A model generated the notes under the pieces. It saw nothing but the letters and a program-made list of their open reading frames with translations, did no database searches and was not told the DNA's origin. Shown here in pieces: positions 8,177 to 18,009 of a stretch of DNA of 64,000 nt. Position numbers and translations under genes: made by a program. Every line of letters begins with the position of its first letter. Position 1 is the stretch's first letter. This DNA is from Candidatus Scalindua sp. (GTDB lineage: Bacteria; Planctomycetota; Brocadiia; Brocadiales; Scalinduaceae): assembly GCA_021777035.1 (NCBI GenBank), contig JAIQZR010000147.1, positions 1 through 64,000 of the forward strand, read 5' to 3'.

Positions 8177-10800
8177 AATTTCACTTTGATCCAAACCAGC
8201 AATACCAGCTCGATGCGGTTAATTCAATCATAACTGTTTTTGAAGGCCAGCCCCTGGAACACGGTGATTTCAGTTTTACGATTGATGATAAAAATTACCT
8301 GTTTAAGGTAGATGGCGTTGGAAACCTTCTGAAATTGAGTGAAGAGCAGATACTTGAAAACGTCAAATCCGTTCAGGCAAAGAATGAACTGCCCGTTGCC
8401 GCCTCCCTTGACGGGATGAACTTTTCCGTTGAAATGGAAACAGGCACCGGCAAAACCTATGTTTATCTGAGAACAATCTATGAATTAAATAAAAACTATG
8501 GATTTAAAAAGTTTGTTATTGTCGTACCTTCCATAGCTATCCGAGAAGGCGTGCTGAAGAATCTTGAGATCACGTTTGAGCATTTTCAAAATCTTTATGA
8601 TAAGACACCGGCCAATTTTGAAGTTTACGACCGCAAACGTATTTCCAATCTGCGGAACTTCTGCATAAGCAATGCGATTCAGATACTGGTCATCAATATT
8701 GATTCATTTGCCAAGGATGAAAATGTCATAAACAATCCTAATGATAAACTGACAGGAAAGAAACCGATAGAGTTCATTCAGGCCACATCACCTGTTGTAA
8801 TTGTAGATGAACCACAGAATATGGAGACAGAAATAAGGAAAAGGGCGATAGGAAATCTTAACCCACTCTGTACCTTGCGTTATTCTGCCACTCATATAAA
8901 CAGGTATAATATGGTTTACAATCTTGATCCCGTAAAGGCATACGACCTTGGTCTTGTCAAACAGATAGAAGTGGATTCAATCGTCACGGAAAATGATTTT
9001 AATAAGGCTCTGGTCACTCTTGAAAAAACTCATGCCACGAAAACCAGTACTTCCGCGAAAGTCAAGATTGATGTAAATACAAAAGACGGAGTAAAACGGA
9101 AGTCTGTTACCGTAAAAGTTGGAGATGACCTGTACCTGCTTTCAAACAAAAGGGAGATTTATAAGAACGGCTATATAGTAAACGGAATTGATGTTGGCGA
9201 CGGATTTATTGAACTTTCCAATGGCGAGATCCTGTTTCTTGGCGACACATTGGGAGGTCTTAATGATGAGGTGATGAAGGTACAGATAAGGAAGACCGTT
9301 GAAGAGCATTTCCTGAAAGAGAAAAAATATAAAGACAAAGGCATAAAAGTACTCTCTCTCATTTTTGTTGATCGTGTCTCGAATTACCGTTCCTATGATT
9401 CTGACGGTAAGCCTCTGAAAGGCAAGTTTGCCGAATGGTTTGAAAATACTTATCGTGACATCTCAGGGAAAACCGTTTATAAGGGATTAATTCCATTTAA
9501 AGCTGAAGACGTTCACAATGGTTATTTCTCTCAGGACAAAAAGGGACAATGGAAAGACACCAAGGGTAATACGTTGGCAGATGACGACACATTCAAACTT
9601 ATCATGAAAAATAAGGAGAGGCTTCTGGATACAGTTGAGCCTCTTCGTTTTGTTTTCAGTCATTCTGCTCTCAGAGAGGGTTGGGACAATCCGAATGTTT
9701 TTCAAATATGTACGCTGAATGAAACACAATCTGAAATGAAAAAAAGACAGGAAATTGGACGAGGGCTGAGGTTATGTGTAAATCAGGATGGCAGTCGAAT
9801 ACATGATACAAACATCAATCTTCTTACTGTCATTGCCAATGAGGCTTATGAAGATTTTGCAAAACAGTTACAAAGCGAGATTGAGGAGGATTGCGGTGTC
9901 TCATTCAAAGATCGAGTTAAGAACAAACGGAAGAGAAAGATGGTAAAATATCGTAAGGGGTTTGAACTTGATGATAAATTTAAGGAGATCTGGAACAGGA
10001 TCAATTATCGAACAATGTACAGAGTGGAATATGGCACTCCAGTATTGATTCAAAAAGCGGTAAAAGCAGTGGAACAGATGCCAATAATTAAAAAGGCAAT
10101 GATAAAAACAACCAGGACTGCTCTTGAATTTAATGATAGCGGTATTGTTGCTGAAATACAAGCGTCGTATACAACCACGCTTGCTGATGCATTCAGTATT
10201 CCTGATCTGCTTTATTACATACAAGAAAGAACAAATCTCACACGAGCTACAATTCTGGAAATTCTAAAGAAATCCGGCAGAATTGGTGATGTGTTTATAA
10301 ACCCTCAGCTTTTTCTTGATAATGCCGTATTAGCGATAAAAGAGGTCCTGTTTGAATTGATGATAGACGGCATCAAGTATGAGAAAATTGGAACGAAAGA
10401 ATATGAGATGCGTCTGTTTGAAGATTATGAAGTTCATGTAAACGATCTGACTTTCAACATATCAAAAAAAGAGAAAACTATTTACAGCAATCTCTGTCCG
10501 CTTGATTCACATGTAGAGTATGAATTTGCCAGAGAATGTGAAAGCAGGGATGACATTGAATTCTACTTTAAACTTCCTTCCAAGTTTAAGATTAAAACGC
10601 CAATAGGCAATTACAACCCGGACTGGGCATTGATTAAGAAGAACGAAAAGACTGTCTATTTTGTAGCTGAAACAAAATCAGAAGGACAGGAGTTAAGGGC
10701 CAGCGAAAAGAGAAAGATTGAATGTGGCCGTGCTCATTTTAGAGAATTTGATGATGTCAAATACAAACAGGTTGTTACTGTGAGTGAATTGGATTATTAA
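8173..10800 (+). CDS. res: Type III restriction endonuclease subunit (Res)
   Basis: This 875-residue SF2 helicase-nuclease has Walker A METGTGKT at about 88-95, the type III Walker B variant DEPQ near 212, helicase motif VI QEIGRGLRL in the middle, and a C-terminal endonuclease with PD at 816-817 and ETK at 833-835. Length and motif order match known type III Res subunits. Res translocates or diffuses along DNA using ATP and cuts when two head-to-head unmodified sites communicate. It is the last gene of the operon, coupled to the DUF1828 gene by an ATGA overlap. All motifs needed for activity are present. Confidence 0.93.
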   Translation: MKFHFDPNQQYQLDAVNSIITVFEGQPLEHGDFSFTIDDKNYLFKVDGVGNLLKLSEEQILENVKSVQAKNELPVAASLDGMNFSVEMETGTGKTYVYLRTIYELNKNYGFKKFVIVVPSIAIREGVLKNLEITFEHFQNLYDKTPANFEVYDRKRISNLRNFCISNAIQILVINIDSFAKDENVINNPNDKLTGKKPIEFIQATSPVVIVDEPQNMETEIRKRAIGNLNPLCTLRYSATHINRYNMVYNLDPVKAYDLGLVKQIEVDSIVTENDFNKALVTLEKTHATKTSTSAKVKIDVNTKDGVKRKSVTVKVGDDLYLLSNKREIYKNGYIVNGIDVGDGFIELSNGEILFLGDTLGGLNDEVMKVQIRKTVEEHFLKEKKYKDKGIKVLSLIFVDRVSNYRSYDSDGKPLKGKFAEWFENTYRDISGKTVYKGLIPFKAEDVHNGYFSQDKKGQWKDTKGNTLADDDTFKLIMKNKERLLDTVEPLRFVFSHSALREGWDNPNVFQICTLNETQSEMKKRQEIGRGLRLCVNQDGSRIHDTNINLLTVIANEAYEDFAKQLQSEIEEDCGVSFKDRVKNKRKRKMVKYRKGFELDDKFKEIWNRINYRTMYRVEYGTPVLIQKAVKAVEQMPIIKKAMIKTTRTALEFNDSGIVAEIQASYTTTLADAFSIPDLLYYIQERTNLTRATILEILKKSGRIGDVFINPQLFLDNAVLAIKEVLFELMIDGIKYEKIGTKEYEMRLFEDYEVHVNDLTFNISKKEKTIYSNLCPLDSHVEYEFARECESRDDIEFYFKLPSKFKIKTPIGNYNPDWALIKKNEKTVYFVAETKSEGQELRASEKRKIECGRAHFREFDDVKYKQVVTVSELDY

Positions 10801-11044
10801 ACAGCTTTATTATTTTATGGATACTTTTAAGGTGTAAATAGTAAATCCGTGATGAATTAGAATCCCAACTCAACAGGATATTCAAGACATAGGCGTTTTG
10901 GCAAACTCACCTTTTTCCAGCCCTTCAATTTCATCATTTAATGCCAAACCCGTGTTTGTTGTTGCTGTTTCGCCAGTTATCTGTATAATGCCTGAATACG
11001 GTATTAGTTAAGAAGATATACAATTACGAAAGTGGGAACAACTT
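10801..11044. other. Intergenic region with a possible gene fragment
   Basis: No gene with a start codon is seen. On the minus strand a 41-codon open stretch ends in TGA near 10886 (C-terminal residues EIEGLEKGEFAKTPMS). It looks protein-like but lacks a start codon and may be a decayed 3' end. Confidence 0.25.
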
Positions 11045-11350
11045 ATGGTTAAAAGAGTGACCAGCAAAGAGAGACTTCAACAGATGGCGGAAGAGGCGGC
11101 CGCCGGTGAAGAGTTGAAAGCTGAAAAGAAGGCGAAAAAAGCGGCAACAGCAACCAAGAAAGTAGCCAAATCTATTGTAAAAAGGGAAAAAGTCGTTTGG
11201 AAAATTTTCGATGCCAGCTATAAGGAGGTTGGCTGCTTTCCTTACGCTCAAAAGGATGATGCTTTTGCAAAACTGGAGGAACGTAAACAGAAAAAGAGCA
11301 CGGTTAATTATTTTATCAATGAGATAAAAGTGCCCATGGAAGATGAGTAA
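11045..11350 (+). CDS. Small Lys/Ala/Glu-rich hypothetical protein
   Basis: This protein has 101 residues. The first half is a highly charged helical stretch rich in Lys, Ala and Glu. The second half (WKIFDASYKEVGCFPY and onward) looks like a small alpha/beta fold of about 50 residues. There is no signal peptide. I do not recognise the family. An overlapping minus-strand frame of similar length is rejected because its product is Leu/Phe-rich without plausible organisation. The gene converges with the TPR gene 25 bases downstream. Confidence 0.6.
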   Translation: MVKRVTSKERLQQMAEEAAAGEELKAEKKAKKAATATKKVAKSIVKREKVVWKIFDASYKEVGCFPYAQKDDAFAKLEERKQKKSTVNYFINEIKVPMEDE

Positions 11351-11375
11351 CATGGGCAGGATCTTGGTTTCAAAT

Positions 11376-13370
11376 TTAATTTGGCCCTGATTTCAGGCGG
11401 TTGTAGACTGAAATCTCCCTTTCTGATTCTTTTATCTTCCACTTCGCCCGATAGATTATACCAAGGGCAAAATGGGCATCCGGATTGTCCGGGTCTATTT
11501 CTATTGCCTTCCTCAGTTTGTAAATAGAATTTTCTATATCACCTTTTTTCGCATAAGCAATACCAAGATTATAGTGGGCTACTCCGTAATCGGATTTCAT
11601 TTCAATCGCGTGTTTGTACTGATAAATAGCTTCATCGATCTTATTTTTAAAATCATACGCAACGCCAAGATTGTTATATGCCTTTGAGTATGTGGGATCC
11701 AACTTGACAGCCATCTTCCATTCGATAATAGCATTATCAAAATCCCCCAGATGACGATATATGAGGCCTAAATTATAATGAGCTTTCGTATGATTCTGAT
11801 TGAGTGCAATTGCTCGGGTCAGTTCCGAAACGGCTTCTTCCAACATCTCTTTTTCAATGTAGATCGAACCCAGATGATAATGGGCCTCAGCGTAATTCTC
11901 TTTTATTTCTAATGCCTTTTTAAAGGAGGCTATTGCCTTGTCCGACAAGCCCTTTGAATAATATGCAAAACCAAGATTATTGTATGCTTTATAGTTTTTA
12001 GGATCTGTTTCTAAGGCTTTATTCCATGCAGTAATTGCTTCATCTAATAAACCCTTATTACTATAAGCATTTCCAAGAAGAAAATAGAGAAGATCGTTGT
12101 CAGGGTTAAGTTCAATACCTTTGTTAAGCATATTTATGGCATCTTCAATAAGTCCCTTTTTCAGATACGCAAAACTTGAATTATAATATGCTTCAGCATA
12201 ATCCGGTTTAATCTCTATCGCCCTACTGTAAGCAGTAATCGCTTCTTCCGGTAACCCTTTCCAGTAAAAAACAACCCCAAGATTAACATAGGCTTGCGCA
12301 TAACCGGGATCTATTTTTAATGCCTCTTGAAACTCTTCTATAGATTTGCTGAGTTTGTTTTTATTCATATAGATTACGCCCAGGTTATAATGTGCTTTTG
12401 TGTGATCTGGCATTAACTTCAACACCTTTTGCAACTCGGTTATCGATTCGTTTGGCATTCCTGACTTATAATAAGCAATGCTCAAGTTAAAGCGTACGTT
12501 AGCATCCTCCGGAGTAATAGCTGCTATATTTTCATATATGAATATGGCGTCCTCAAATTTTCCTTTTTCATAAAAGGCTATCGCCAGGCTGTTTAACGTC
12601 TTAAGATCCTCCGGATCTATTTCCGACGCTTTTTTTAATACTGCTATCGCTTCATCCTGCATCCCCTTCTTTTTATAAGCAATTCCCAGATTGTAATATG
12701 CATCCACAAAGCCAGGTAAGAGAACCGTAGATTTCTTAAGATTAGAAATGGCTTTATCAAATTGACCTTGTTCAAGATAGGCAGTCCCAAGGTTGTAATA
12801 TGATTCGATGTAGTCAGCATTTGCCTCAATGGCTTTTGTATAACTTGCGATGGCATTATCCAATAACCCTTTATTAAAATATATAATTCCCAGGTTATTT
12901 AAAGATTGATGATAATCCGGTTTAATTTCAATCGCCTTTGCATAGGCTGCAATTGCGTCGTCTATTAACCCTTTGTTATTATAAAGGAACCCCAGATTAT
13001 ATTCTGCCTCTGCATTGGTTTTGTCAACCTGTAGTAGTTTTTTGAATATATCAATTGCTTTATCAAGATCTCCCTGGTTGGTATAAATAGTGCCAAGATA
13101 AAAATACGCATTAACATAGTTCTGATCAAGCTCCAGGGTTTTGTTAAACTCATCTATCGCTTCAGATACCGTTCCATTATCATGGTAAGCTAATCCAAGG
13201 TAATAATGCGCATCAACATTTGATGGTTCGTGTTCTGATGCCTTTTTCAACTCTTCAATTGATATGCTTAAATCGGTTTTTGCCTCTTCAGTAGCTGATA
13301 CAATATTAACGTGATTTACAATAAAAATGGTAATTATCGTGAAAAACAGCACATGTGCTAACTTACGCAT
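11376..13370 (-). CDS. Secreted TPR-repeat protein
   Basis: This 664-residue protein has an N-terminal signal peptide (hydrophobic residues about 7-26, cleavage near VSA) followed almost entirely by some eighteen consecutive 34-residue tetratricopeptide repeats (consensus A-x3-Y-x-LG-x2-Y-x3-G-x2-D-x-AI). Such superhelices act as protein-binding scaffolds, and export suggests a periplasmic role. Similar to O-GlcNAc transferase TPR arrays but with no catalytic domain. It lies 17 bases downstream of a membrane-protein gene on the same strand and is probably co-transcribed with it. Confidence 0.88.
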   Translation of the reverse strand: MRKLAHVLFFTIITIFIVNHVNIVSATEEAKTDLSISIEELKKASEHEPSNVDAHYYLGLAYHDNGTVSEAIDEFNKTLELDQNYVNAYFYLGTIYTNQGDLDKAIDIFKKLLQVDKTNAEAEYNLGFLYNNKGLIDDAIAAYAKAIEIKPDYHQSLNNLGIIYFNKGLLDNAIASYTKAIEANADYIESYYNLGTAYLEQGQFDKAISNLKKSTVLLPGFVDAYYNLGIAYKKKGMQDEAIAVLKKASEIDPEDLKTLNSLAIAFYEKGKFEDAIFIYENIAAITPEDANVRFNLSIAYYKSGMPNESITELQKVLKLMPDHTKAHYNLGVIYMNKNKLSKSIEEFQEALKIDPGYAQAYVNLGVVFYWKGLPEEAITAYSRAIEIKPDYAEAYYNSSFAYLKKGLIEDAINMLNKGIELNPDNDLLYFLLGNAYSNKGLLDEAITAWNKALETDPKNYKAYNNLGFAYYSKGLSDKAIASFKKALEIKENYAEAHYHLGSIYIEKEMLEEAVSELTRAIALNQNHTKAHYNLGLIYRHLGDFDNAIIEWKMAVKLDPTYSKAYNNLGVAYDFKNKIDEAIYQYKHAIEMKSDYGVAHYNLGIAYAKKGDIENSIYKLRKAIEIDPDNPDAHFALGIIYRAKWKIKESEREISVYNRLKSGPN

Positions 13371-13387
13371 AAAATTCCTCCTGTAGA

Positions 13388-14305
13388 TTATTGTGTTTGC
13401 AACTTTTCTTCAACCTGCTTGTCAGTTTTATTCTCAATACTTTCCTCTAATAGAGCCGGCTGCATTTCCGATTCCAATATAACAGCAGGTTGTTCAGGTT
13501 TGCTGTAAATAGTACTTTTGAGTAAGCGATAGTCAACTTCCTCTTCTGAAGGAATATGAAAAGGCGCGAGTGTATGCGGCCCTGAAACCTGTTCATTCGG
13601 TTCATCCGGCTGAATAGCAAAACCAGCTTTAACTATCCGGGCTCTGCTTATCCTTAAACCTTCTTTGCTTGCAACCGCTAATTTATAATTGATAGTTTCT
13701 TCCGGAATGTAAAAAGAGTGTATTCTTCCTTTCTGTATGGGTATAGAGGCGGTACTAAGCGTGTCTATCGGCAAAGTAACAGGCTCGCCCATTAAATCCT
13801 TCTCCGGTTTTTCAAATGGAGATTCAATCGTATCTTTCTCCGTTTTTGTTTGGGAAACGCTACCGGGAATTACATTTTTAAGCCTTTTCGCTAACTGTTC
13901 AGCCGGTAGTTCTTCATGCTTGCCAATGAGTTTTTTGACCAGCAAATCTCCCACAAGGAGCTCCTTGAATGTATATCCCTTCTGCATATTCCTTTGTAAA
14001 CTAAAGTTTGTGAAGATAAGCATTAAGACTAGTAATACGGACAATGTCGTAAAAATCTTACCTGAATATTGAGGAATTACTGCTCTCAGGACATGAAGAA
14101 AAACGATAAATAAAAATGCTGCACTACTGACCTCTATTAACCCGGCTTGCCATTTCCCGTAGTACGTGAAGCTTACAAACACCACTGCAATTACAAAAAA
14201 TGTGATAGTTGTGTATATAATTATCCTGTCAAACCTTCCTTGTGAAGGTATGGAATTATCTGTTTTCTTTTTAGATTGTCCGAATAGGGTTTTAAATAAA
14301 GGCAT
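13388..14305 (-). CDS. Hypothetical membrane protein
   Basis: This protein has 305 residues. Three hydrophobic segments lie in the first 125 residues (about 28-48, 56-78 and 84-103), followed by a hydrophilic, Pro/Glu-rich tail of 180 residues. No known domain is recognised. It precedes the TPR gene in the same direction with a 17-base gap, suggesting that the two products work together, for example a membrane anchor for the TPR scaffold (inference). Confidence 0.65.
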   Translation of the reverse strand: MPLFKTLFGQSKKKTDNSIPSQGRFDRIIIYTTITFFVIAVVFVSFTYYGKWQAGLIEVSSAAFLFIVFLHVLRAVIPQYSGKIFTTLSVLLVLMLIFTNFSLQRNMQKGYTFKELLVGDLLVKKLIGKHEELPAEQLAKRLKNVIPGSVSQTKTEKDTIESPFEKPEKDLMGEPVTLPIDTLSTASIPIQKGRIHSFYIPEETINYKLAVASKEGLRISRARIVKAGFAIQPDEPNEQVSGPHTLAPFHIPSEEEVDYRLLKSTIYSKPEQPAVILESEMQPALLEESIENKTDKQVEEKLQTQ

Positions 14306-14447
14306 TGGATTTTATGTTTCGTTAAATTTAAACTATAATGGCACCTGAGTTTTTAATAACTAGCGAGTTAACAATTACGTTAAACAGCAGAATGTTTTAC
14401 CGGGAGCTGATTAACTACATTGCTTATTATCCTCTGATTTCTCACTG

Positions 14448-15818
14448 TTATTTAAATACAATCTCATATCCTGATATTTGAGACGGATGAATACCTGTAA
14501 TTAATTGATCGAAAGGCTTTATTCCATTACTCTTTAAACTAATGATAGAAAATGTCGTCTCATATATCACATTACTATCCTTTCCTAAAACTTTCAAACC
14601 AAACAAAGCACTAGAAATGTTTTCTCTTGAATCATTCTTTATCTCCCCTTTAACAGTTGTAGAGGATCCAAATTCAGAAAATGTAACATTCCTTACATAA
14701 TAATCATTACCTATTGCCTTAAACTCTTTATCTACCGGCGGACTTGTTTTTGCGACTTGAACGGTTTTCTCTTCTGCAGGCAGGAGACGAGCTTCTTTGT
14801 CTTCTGCTTTTACCTCATTTGTCTTTTGCTCTTCAACTATTTCTTTTTCTTCTCTATAGGTGGTTAATTCTGAATCATTAAACAAAATAACATATCTTGC
14901 AATGCTTTCACTGTCAACACCGGATATTAACTTATCGAACTTCTTTGTGCTTCCAACACTAAAATTTAATGCGACGATATCAAGGGTGTTCAAAAGATTA
15001 TCGATCTTATCATAAAGCTGTATTTTAAAGTTTGCAACAACATAATCCACGTTTGATTTGTTTATTATTTCTCCGATTATCTTTGTGGATGAACCGGTAG
15101 AGGGCAGACTGACATTTCTCACAAAAATGTTTTTTTCTGCTCCTGACGATTTCTGAGTACCAGTTTTTTCCACCTCTGACGATACTGTTTCACCTGCTGT
15201 CTCAGGTAAAGTCGTCTTCTTTTCTTCCATATCGGTGGCCGCAAATTCCGGTACTTTATTCGATTCTCTGTGTGTATCCCGGTTCTCAGAGCCTTTATTC
15301 ATTGACAATAGTATTTTTTCCTGCTTCTCCAGCTTTTCATTAACTTTATTGATAACTGCCGCCTGTTCGTCTATTGCCTTCATTAAGGTTTCTAAAGGTT
15401 TTTGAGATACATAATATATCTTTTCAACGGTTGCAATGCTAACTTCTAAAGCCTCAAATCTCTTTTTCATATCTGATGATGTCTTATTTAATACCCCTAT
15501 TGTCTCTTTAAAAGAGTTTGCGATATTATTTGTCTCTAGGATCGAATCTGTTTTTTCTACCTTATCAATCCTTGCATTCATGATTTCAGTTAAATTGTTC
15601 AGGTTGTCATTAATTTTACTGTTGAATTCTTGCCGTTGTTTTTTCTCTTCGGCAAAGTCTCTCTCAAGCTTAAAGAGCCTTTCGTTTATGTTATCAAGCA
15701 GCTTGTCCCATACCAACTGTGTTGTTTTGGAATCTTCAGGGCTTCCCTGCTCTTCCGCAGCACAGTTTATGCCAAACAAAAAAAGACAGAACACATAAAT
15801 AAAAATAGATTTCTTCAT
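14448..15818 (-). CDS. Secreted coiled-coil protein with two C-terminal FxLYD-like domains
   Basis: The frame opens at 15869, but the ATG at 15818 begins a good signal peptide (MKKSIFIYVFCLFLFG, Cys nearby) and has GGGAG about 12 bases upstream, so I choose it: 456 residues. Residues about 30-190 are predicted coiled coil. Two related beta domains follow (about 225-330 and 370-456), each starting with a (F/Y)xVRNV(S/T) motif, then GSS-T--GEI-N-S and ending in FD-LI-G. These resemble FxLYD domains. The protein is a clear paralogue of the gene at 24300-25931. It is probably envelope-located; function unknown. Confidence 0.75.
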   Translation of the reverse strand: MKKSIFIYVFCLFLFGINCAAEEQGSPEDSKTTQLVWDKLLDNINERLFKLERDFAEEKKQRQEFNSKINDNLNNLTEIMNARIDKVEKTDSILETNNIANSFKETIGVLNKTSSDMKKRFEALEVSIATVEKIYYVSQKPLETLMKAIDEQAAVINKVNEKLEKQEKILLSMNKGSENRDTHRESNKVPEFAATDMEEKKTTLPETAGETVSSEVEKTGTQKSSGAEKNIFVRNVSLPSTGSSTKIIGEIINKSNVDYVVANFKIQLYDKIDNLLNTLDIVALNFSVGSTKKFDKLISGVDSESIARYVILFNDSELTTYREEKEIVEEQKTNEVKAEDKEARLLPAEEKTVQVAKTSPPVDKEFKAIGNDYYVRNVTFSEFGSSTTVKGEIKNDSRENISSALFGLKVLGKDSNVIYETTFSIISLKSNGIKPFDQLITGIHPSQISGYEIVFK

Positions 15819-16016
15819 TAGATAATATCGCTCCCTATACATTGCTGATTTATAAAATAAACTTATCATCGCTATTTTGGCTGGCAGGCTTCATACCTCC
15901 ATCACATTTGTTCTTTAGGCAAAACGAAGTTGAGAATGCCTCTTTCTTCCGTCCTCCCCGTCCATCTATTTTTTTAAATTTTTTCAGGAATTACCAAAAA
16001 CAGTGGCCGGAAGGTG

Positions 16017-17381
16017 TCAGCTTGTTTCAGTGGCAACCTCAAGCGATTCGTATAAGATGTCCATCATCTTATTTAATTGTGAAATATTTATACACAAGGG
16101 CGGCATAATTACCAGAACATTGTCCAGCGGCCTGGTAATCAATCCACGTTTCCTTGCTTCCAGGCAGATTTTCACCCCTATCTTTTCTTTCCACGAATAA
16201 GGCTCCCTGGTATCCTTGTTTTTAACCAGTTCTAAACCGGCAATAAGTCCGCATTGCCGAACGTCTCCTACCGTCTCCAACTCCTTGAATTGTTCGAGTC
16301 TTTCCTTCAAAGCCCCGATCTTTGGAACAAGTCCTTCTATGACCTTTTCATTTTCAAATATATCGATATTCGCAAGGGCTGCTGAACAAGCTAATGGATT
16401 TCCGGTATATGTATGACCGTGGAAAAAAGTTTTCTGTTCGCTATGGTTACCGAGGAATGTATTATAAATTTCGTCTGTAGTCAGAGTCGCTGCCAAAGGC
16501 ATATAGCCTCCATTTAAACCCTTGGAAACCGTTAATATATCGGGCGTTACATTTTCATGTTCACACGCAAACATTTTCCCTGTACGACCAAACCCGACCA
16601 GCACCTCATCTGCAATAAGAAGGACATTATATTTTTCACATAAATCTTTTACTCCGGACAGATAACCTTCAGGGTGGACAATCATTCCTCCCGCGCCCTG
16701 TACGAGTGGTTCCATAACCATGGCCGCTATAGTTTCTGAATTTTTCGATAATATCTCTTCCAGCTTGCCTAAGCATTCAAGGGAGCAAGATGCTTTATCT
16801 TTATCGTATGGACACCTGTAACAATAGGGCGATGGCGTAGTGAACGTTTTTAGCAAAAGAGGCTTAAAAACAGCATGGAAAACCTCTATCCCACTCACAC
16901 CAACAGCACCTAAAGAATCGCCATGATATCCGTATTGCAACGTAACATAATTGGTTTTCTTTTTGTAATCTTTATACTGCCAATATTGAAATGCCATTTT
17001 TATGGCCACTTCAATGGCATTGGAACCATTATCAGAATAGAATATTTTGTTTAGACCTTTCGGAGTGATCTCTACCAGGCGTTTTGCCAATTTGGCGGCA
17101 GGTATATTTGACATGCCCAGCAGGGTTGTATGAGCAACTTTATCAAGTTGGTCCTTTATCGCATTGTCAATCTCTTTCCTCCTATGTCCATGTATATTAC
17201 ACCACATAGAAGAAACACCATCGATATACTCCTTACCATTAATGTCTCTCAGCATAATCCCCCTGCCATCTACTATAATTAATGGTTCTTCTTTGACAAA
17301 ATCTTTCATCTGTGTAAAGGGATGCCACAGATACTGTTTGTCCCAGGATGCTACTTGCTCTTTGGATGTTTCTTCATGCAT
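16017..17381 (-). CDS. bioA: Adenosylmethionine-8-amino-7-oxononanoate aminotransferase
   Basis: This 454-residue class III PLP aminotransferase starts with the BioA hallmark WHPFTQM. It carries SMWCNIHGH, GYHGDSLGA, the DEV segment (LIADEVLVGFGRTG) and the PLP lysine in TVSKGLNGGYMPL. It converts 7-keto-8-aminopelargonate to 7,8-diaminopelargonate in biotin synthesis with SAM as amino donor. No other bio gene is adjacent in this window. Confidence 0.95.
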   Translation of the reverse strand: MHEETSKEQVASWDKQYLWHPFTQMKDFVKEEPLIIVDGRGIMLRDINGKEYIDGVSSMWCNIHGHRRKEIDNAIKDQLDKVAHTTLLGMSNIPAAKLAKRLVEITPKGLNKIFYSDNGSNAIEVAIKMAFQYWQYKDYKKKTNYVTLQYGYHGDSLGAVGVSGIEVFHAVFKPLLLKTFTTPSPYCYRCPYDKDKASCSLECLGKLEEILSKNSETIAAMVMEPLVQGAGGMIVHPEGYLSGVKDLCEKYNVLLIADEVLVGFGRTGKMFACEHENVTPDILTVSKGLNGGYMPLAATLTTDEIYNTFLGNHSEQKTFFHGHTYTGNPLACSAALANIDIFENEKVIEGLVPKIGALKERLEQFKELETVGDVRQCGLIAGLELVKNKDTREPYSWKEKIGVKICLEARKRGLITRPLDNVLVIMPPLCINISQLNKMMDILYESLEVATETS

Positions 17382-17664
17382 AACGGTGTGTTCCCTTATG
17401 TAAATACAAAGTTAAAAGTGGGCTAAAGTTATGGTAAAAAAACAGATCTTCTATTCTTTTAACTTCAGGCGCTTTAGTCAACTTAAGACAGTTCAACCCT
17501 GATTGGTTACCCGACTTTGTCATTCAGGCGGACGGCTTTGCCGCACGATGGTGTGTATTGTAATATAGATTACTCTTGCCAGAAAACAGCCTTACTGTGC
17601 AAAGGCCGTTTGGCCGTTTCCCTTTTGCCTTTGAGTGAAACGAAAGGAAAACGTGTGTATGGGT
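17382..17664. other. Intergenic region, no gene seen
   Basis: I see no supported gene. A short word, GGCTTTGCCGCAC, occurs here near 17530 and again near 17990 beyond the small membrane-protein gene, suggesting decayed dispersed repeat sequence. Confidence 0.4.
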
Positions 17665-17826
17665 CTAATTGTTTCTTCCCTGTAGCCATCTCCCCGCATA
17701 AAAGGATCCGATACCTAGCCCCACGCATATAATTTCAAGGTTCATAGAGTGCTTAACGATGCCAAGATAAAGACCTTCTACTAATAAGAGCATGCCTAAA
17801 AGTTGCAAAAACCGTGCAATTAACAC
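17665..17826 (-). CDS. Small membrane protein, GTG start
   Basis: This is a 53-codon frame starting at GTG (17826) with AAGGAAGG about eight bases upstream and ending in TAG. The product has two hydrophobic stretches (about residues 2-24, LIARFLQLLGMLLLVEGLY, and 31-47, EIICVGLGIGSFYAG) and ends GRWLQGRNN. Hydrophobic organisation, a good ribosome-binding site and position between two genes on the same strand support it being real. It is too short and has the wrong start codon for routine gene calls. Function unknown; a two-helix inner-membrane protein is likely. Confidence 0.65.
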   Translation of the reverse strand: MLIARFLQLLGMLLLVEGLYLGIVKHSMNLEIICVGLGIGSFYAGRWLQGRNN

Positions 17827-18009
17827 TAATCATTTCCTTCCTTGAGTTAATGATAATAAAAGCTAAAGGTGTCTACCCGCCCCAGCCCGACAAAAAAGGT
17901 CGTTCTGGCAGGTGACCAATCAGTTCGCCAACTCGACGTGCATTTTGGCGAGGGGGACAGTACGTTTGAAGTGGACTGAAGTTGATTGCGGCTTTGCCGC
18001 ACCTTTCAA

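Noticed and set aside
1786-10800. BREX or DISARM locus
   Set aside because: No PglZ, BrxL, BrxC, DrmA or DrmB is present; the type III Mod and Res motifs are clear.
11024-11353. Minus-strand 109-codon frame overlapping the small basic protein gene
   Set aside because: It is Leu/Phe-rich without recognisable organisation and is the reverse of a Lys/Ala/Glu-rich gene.
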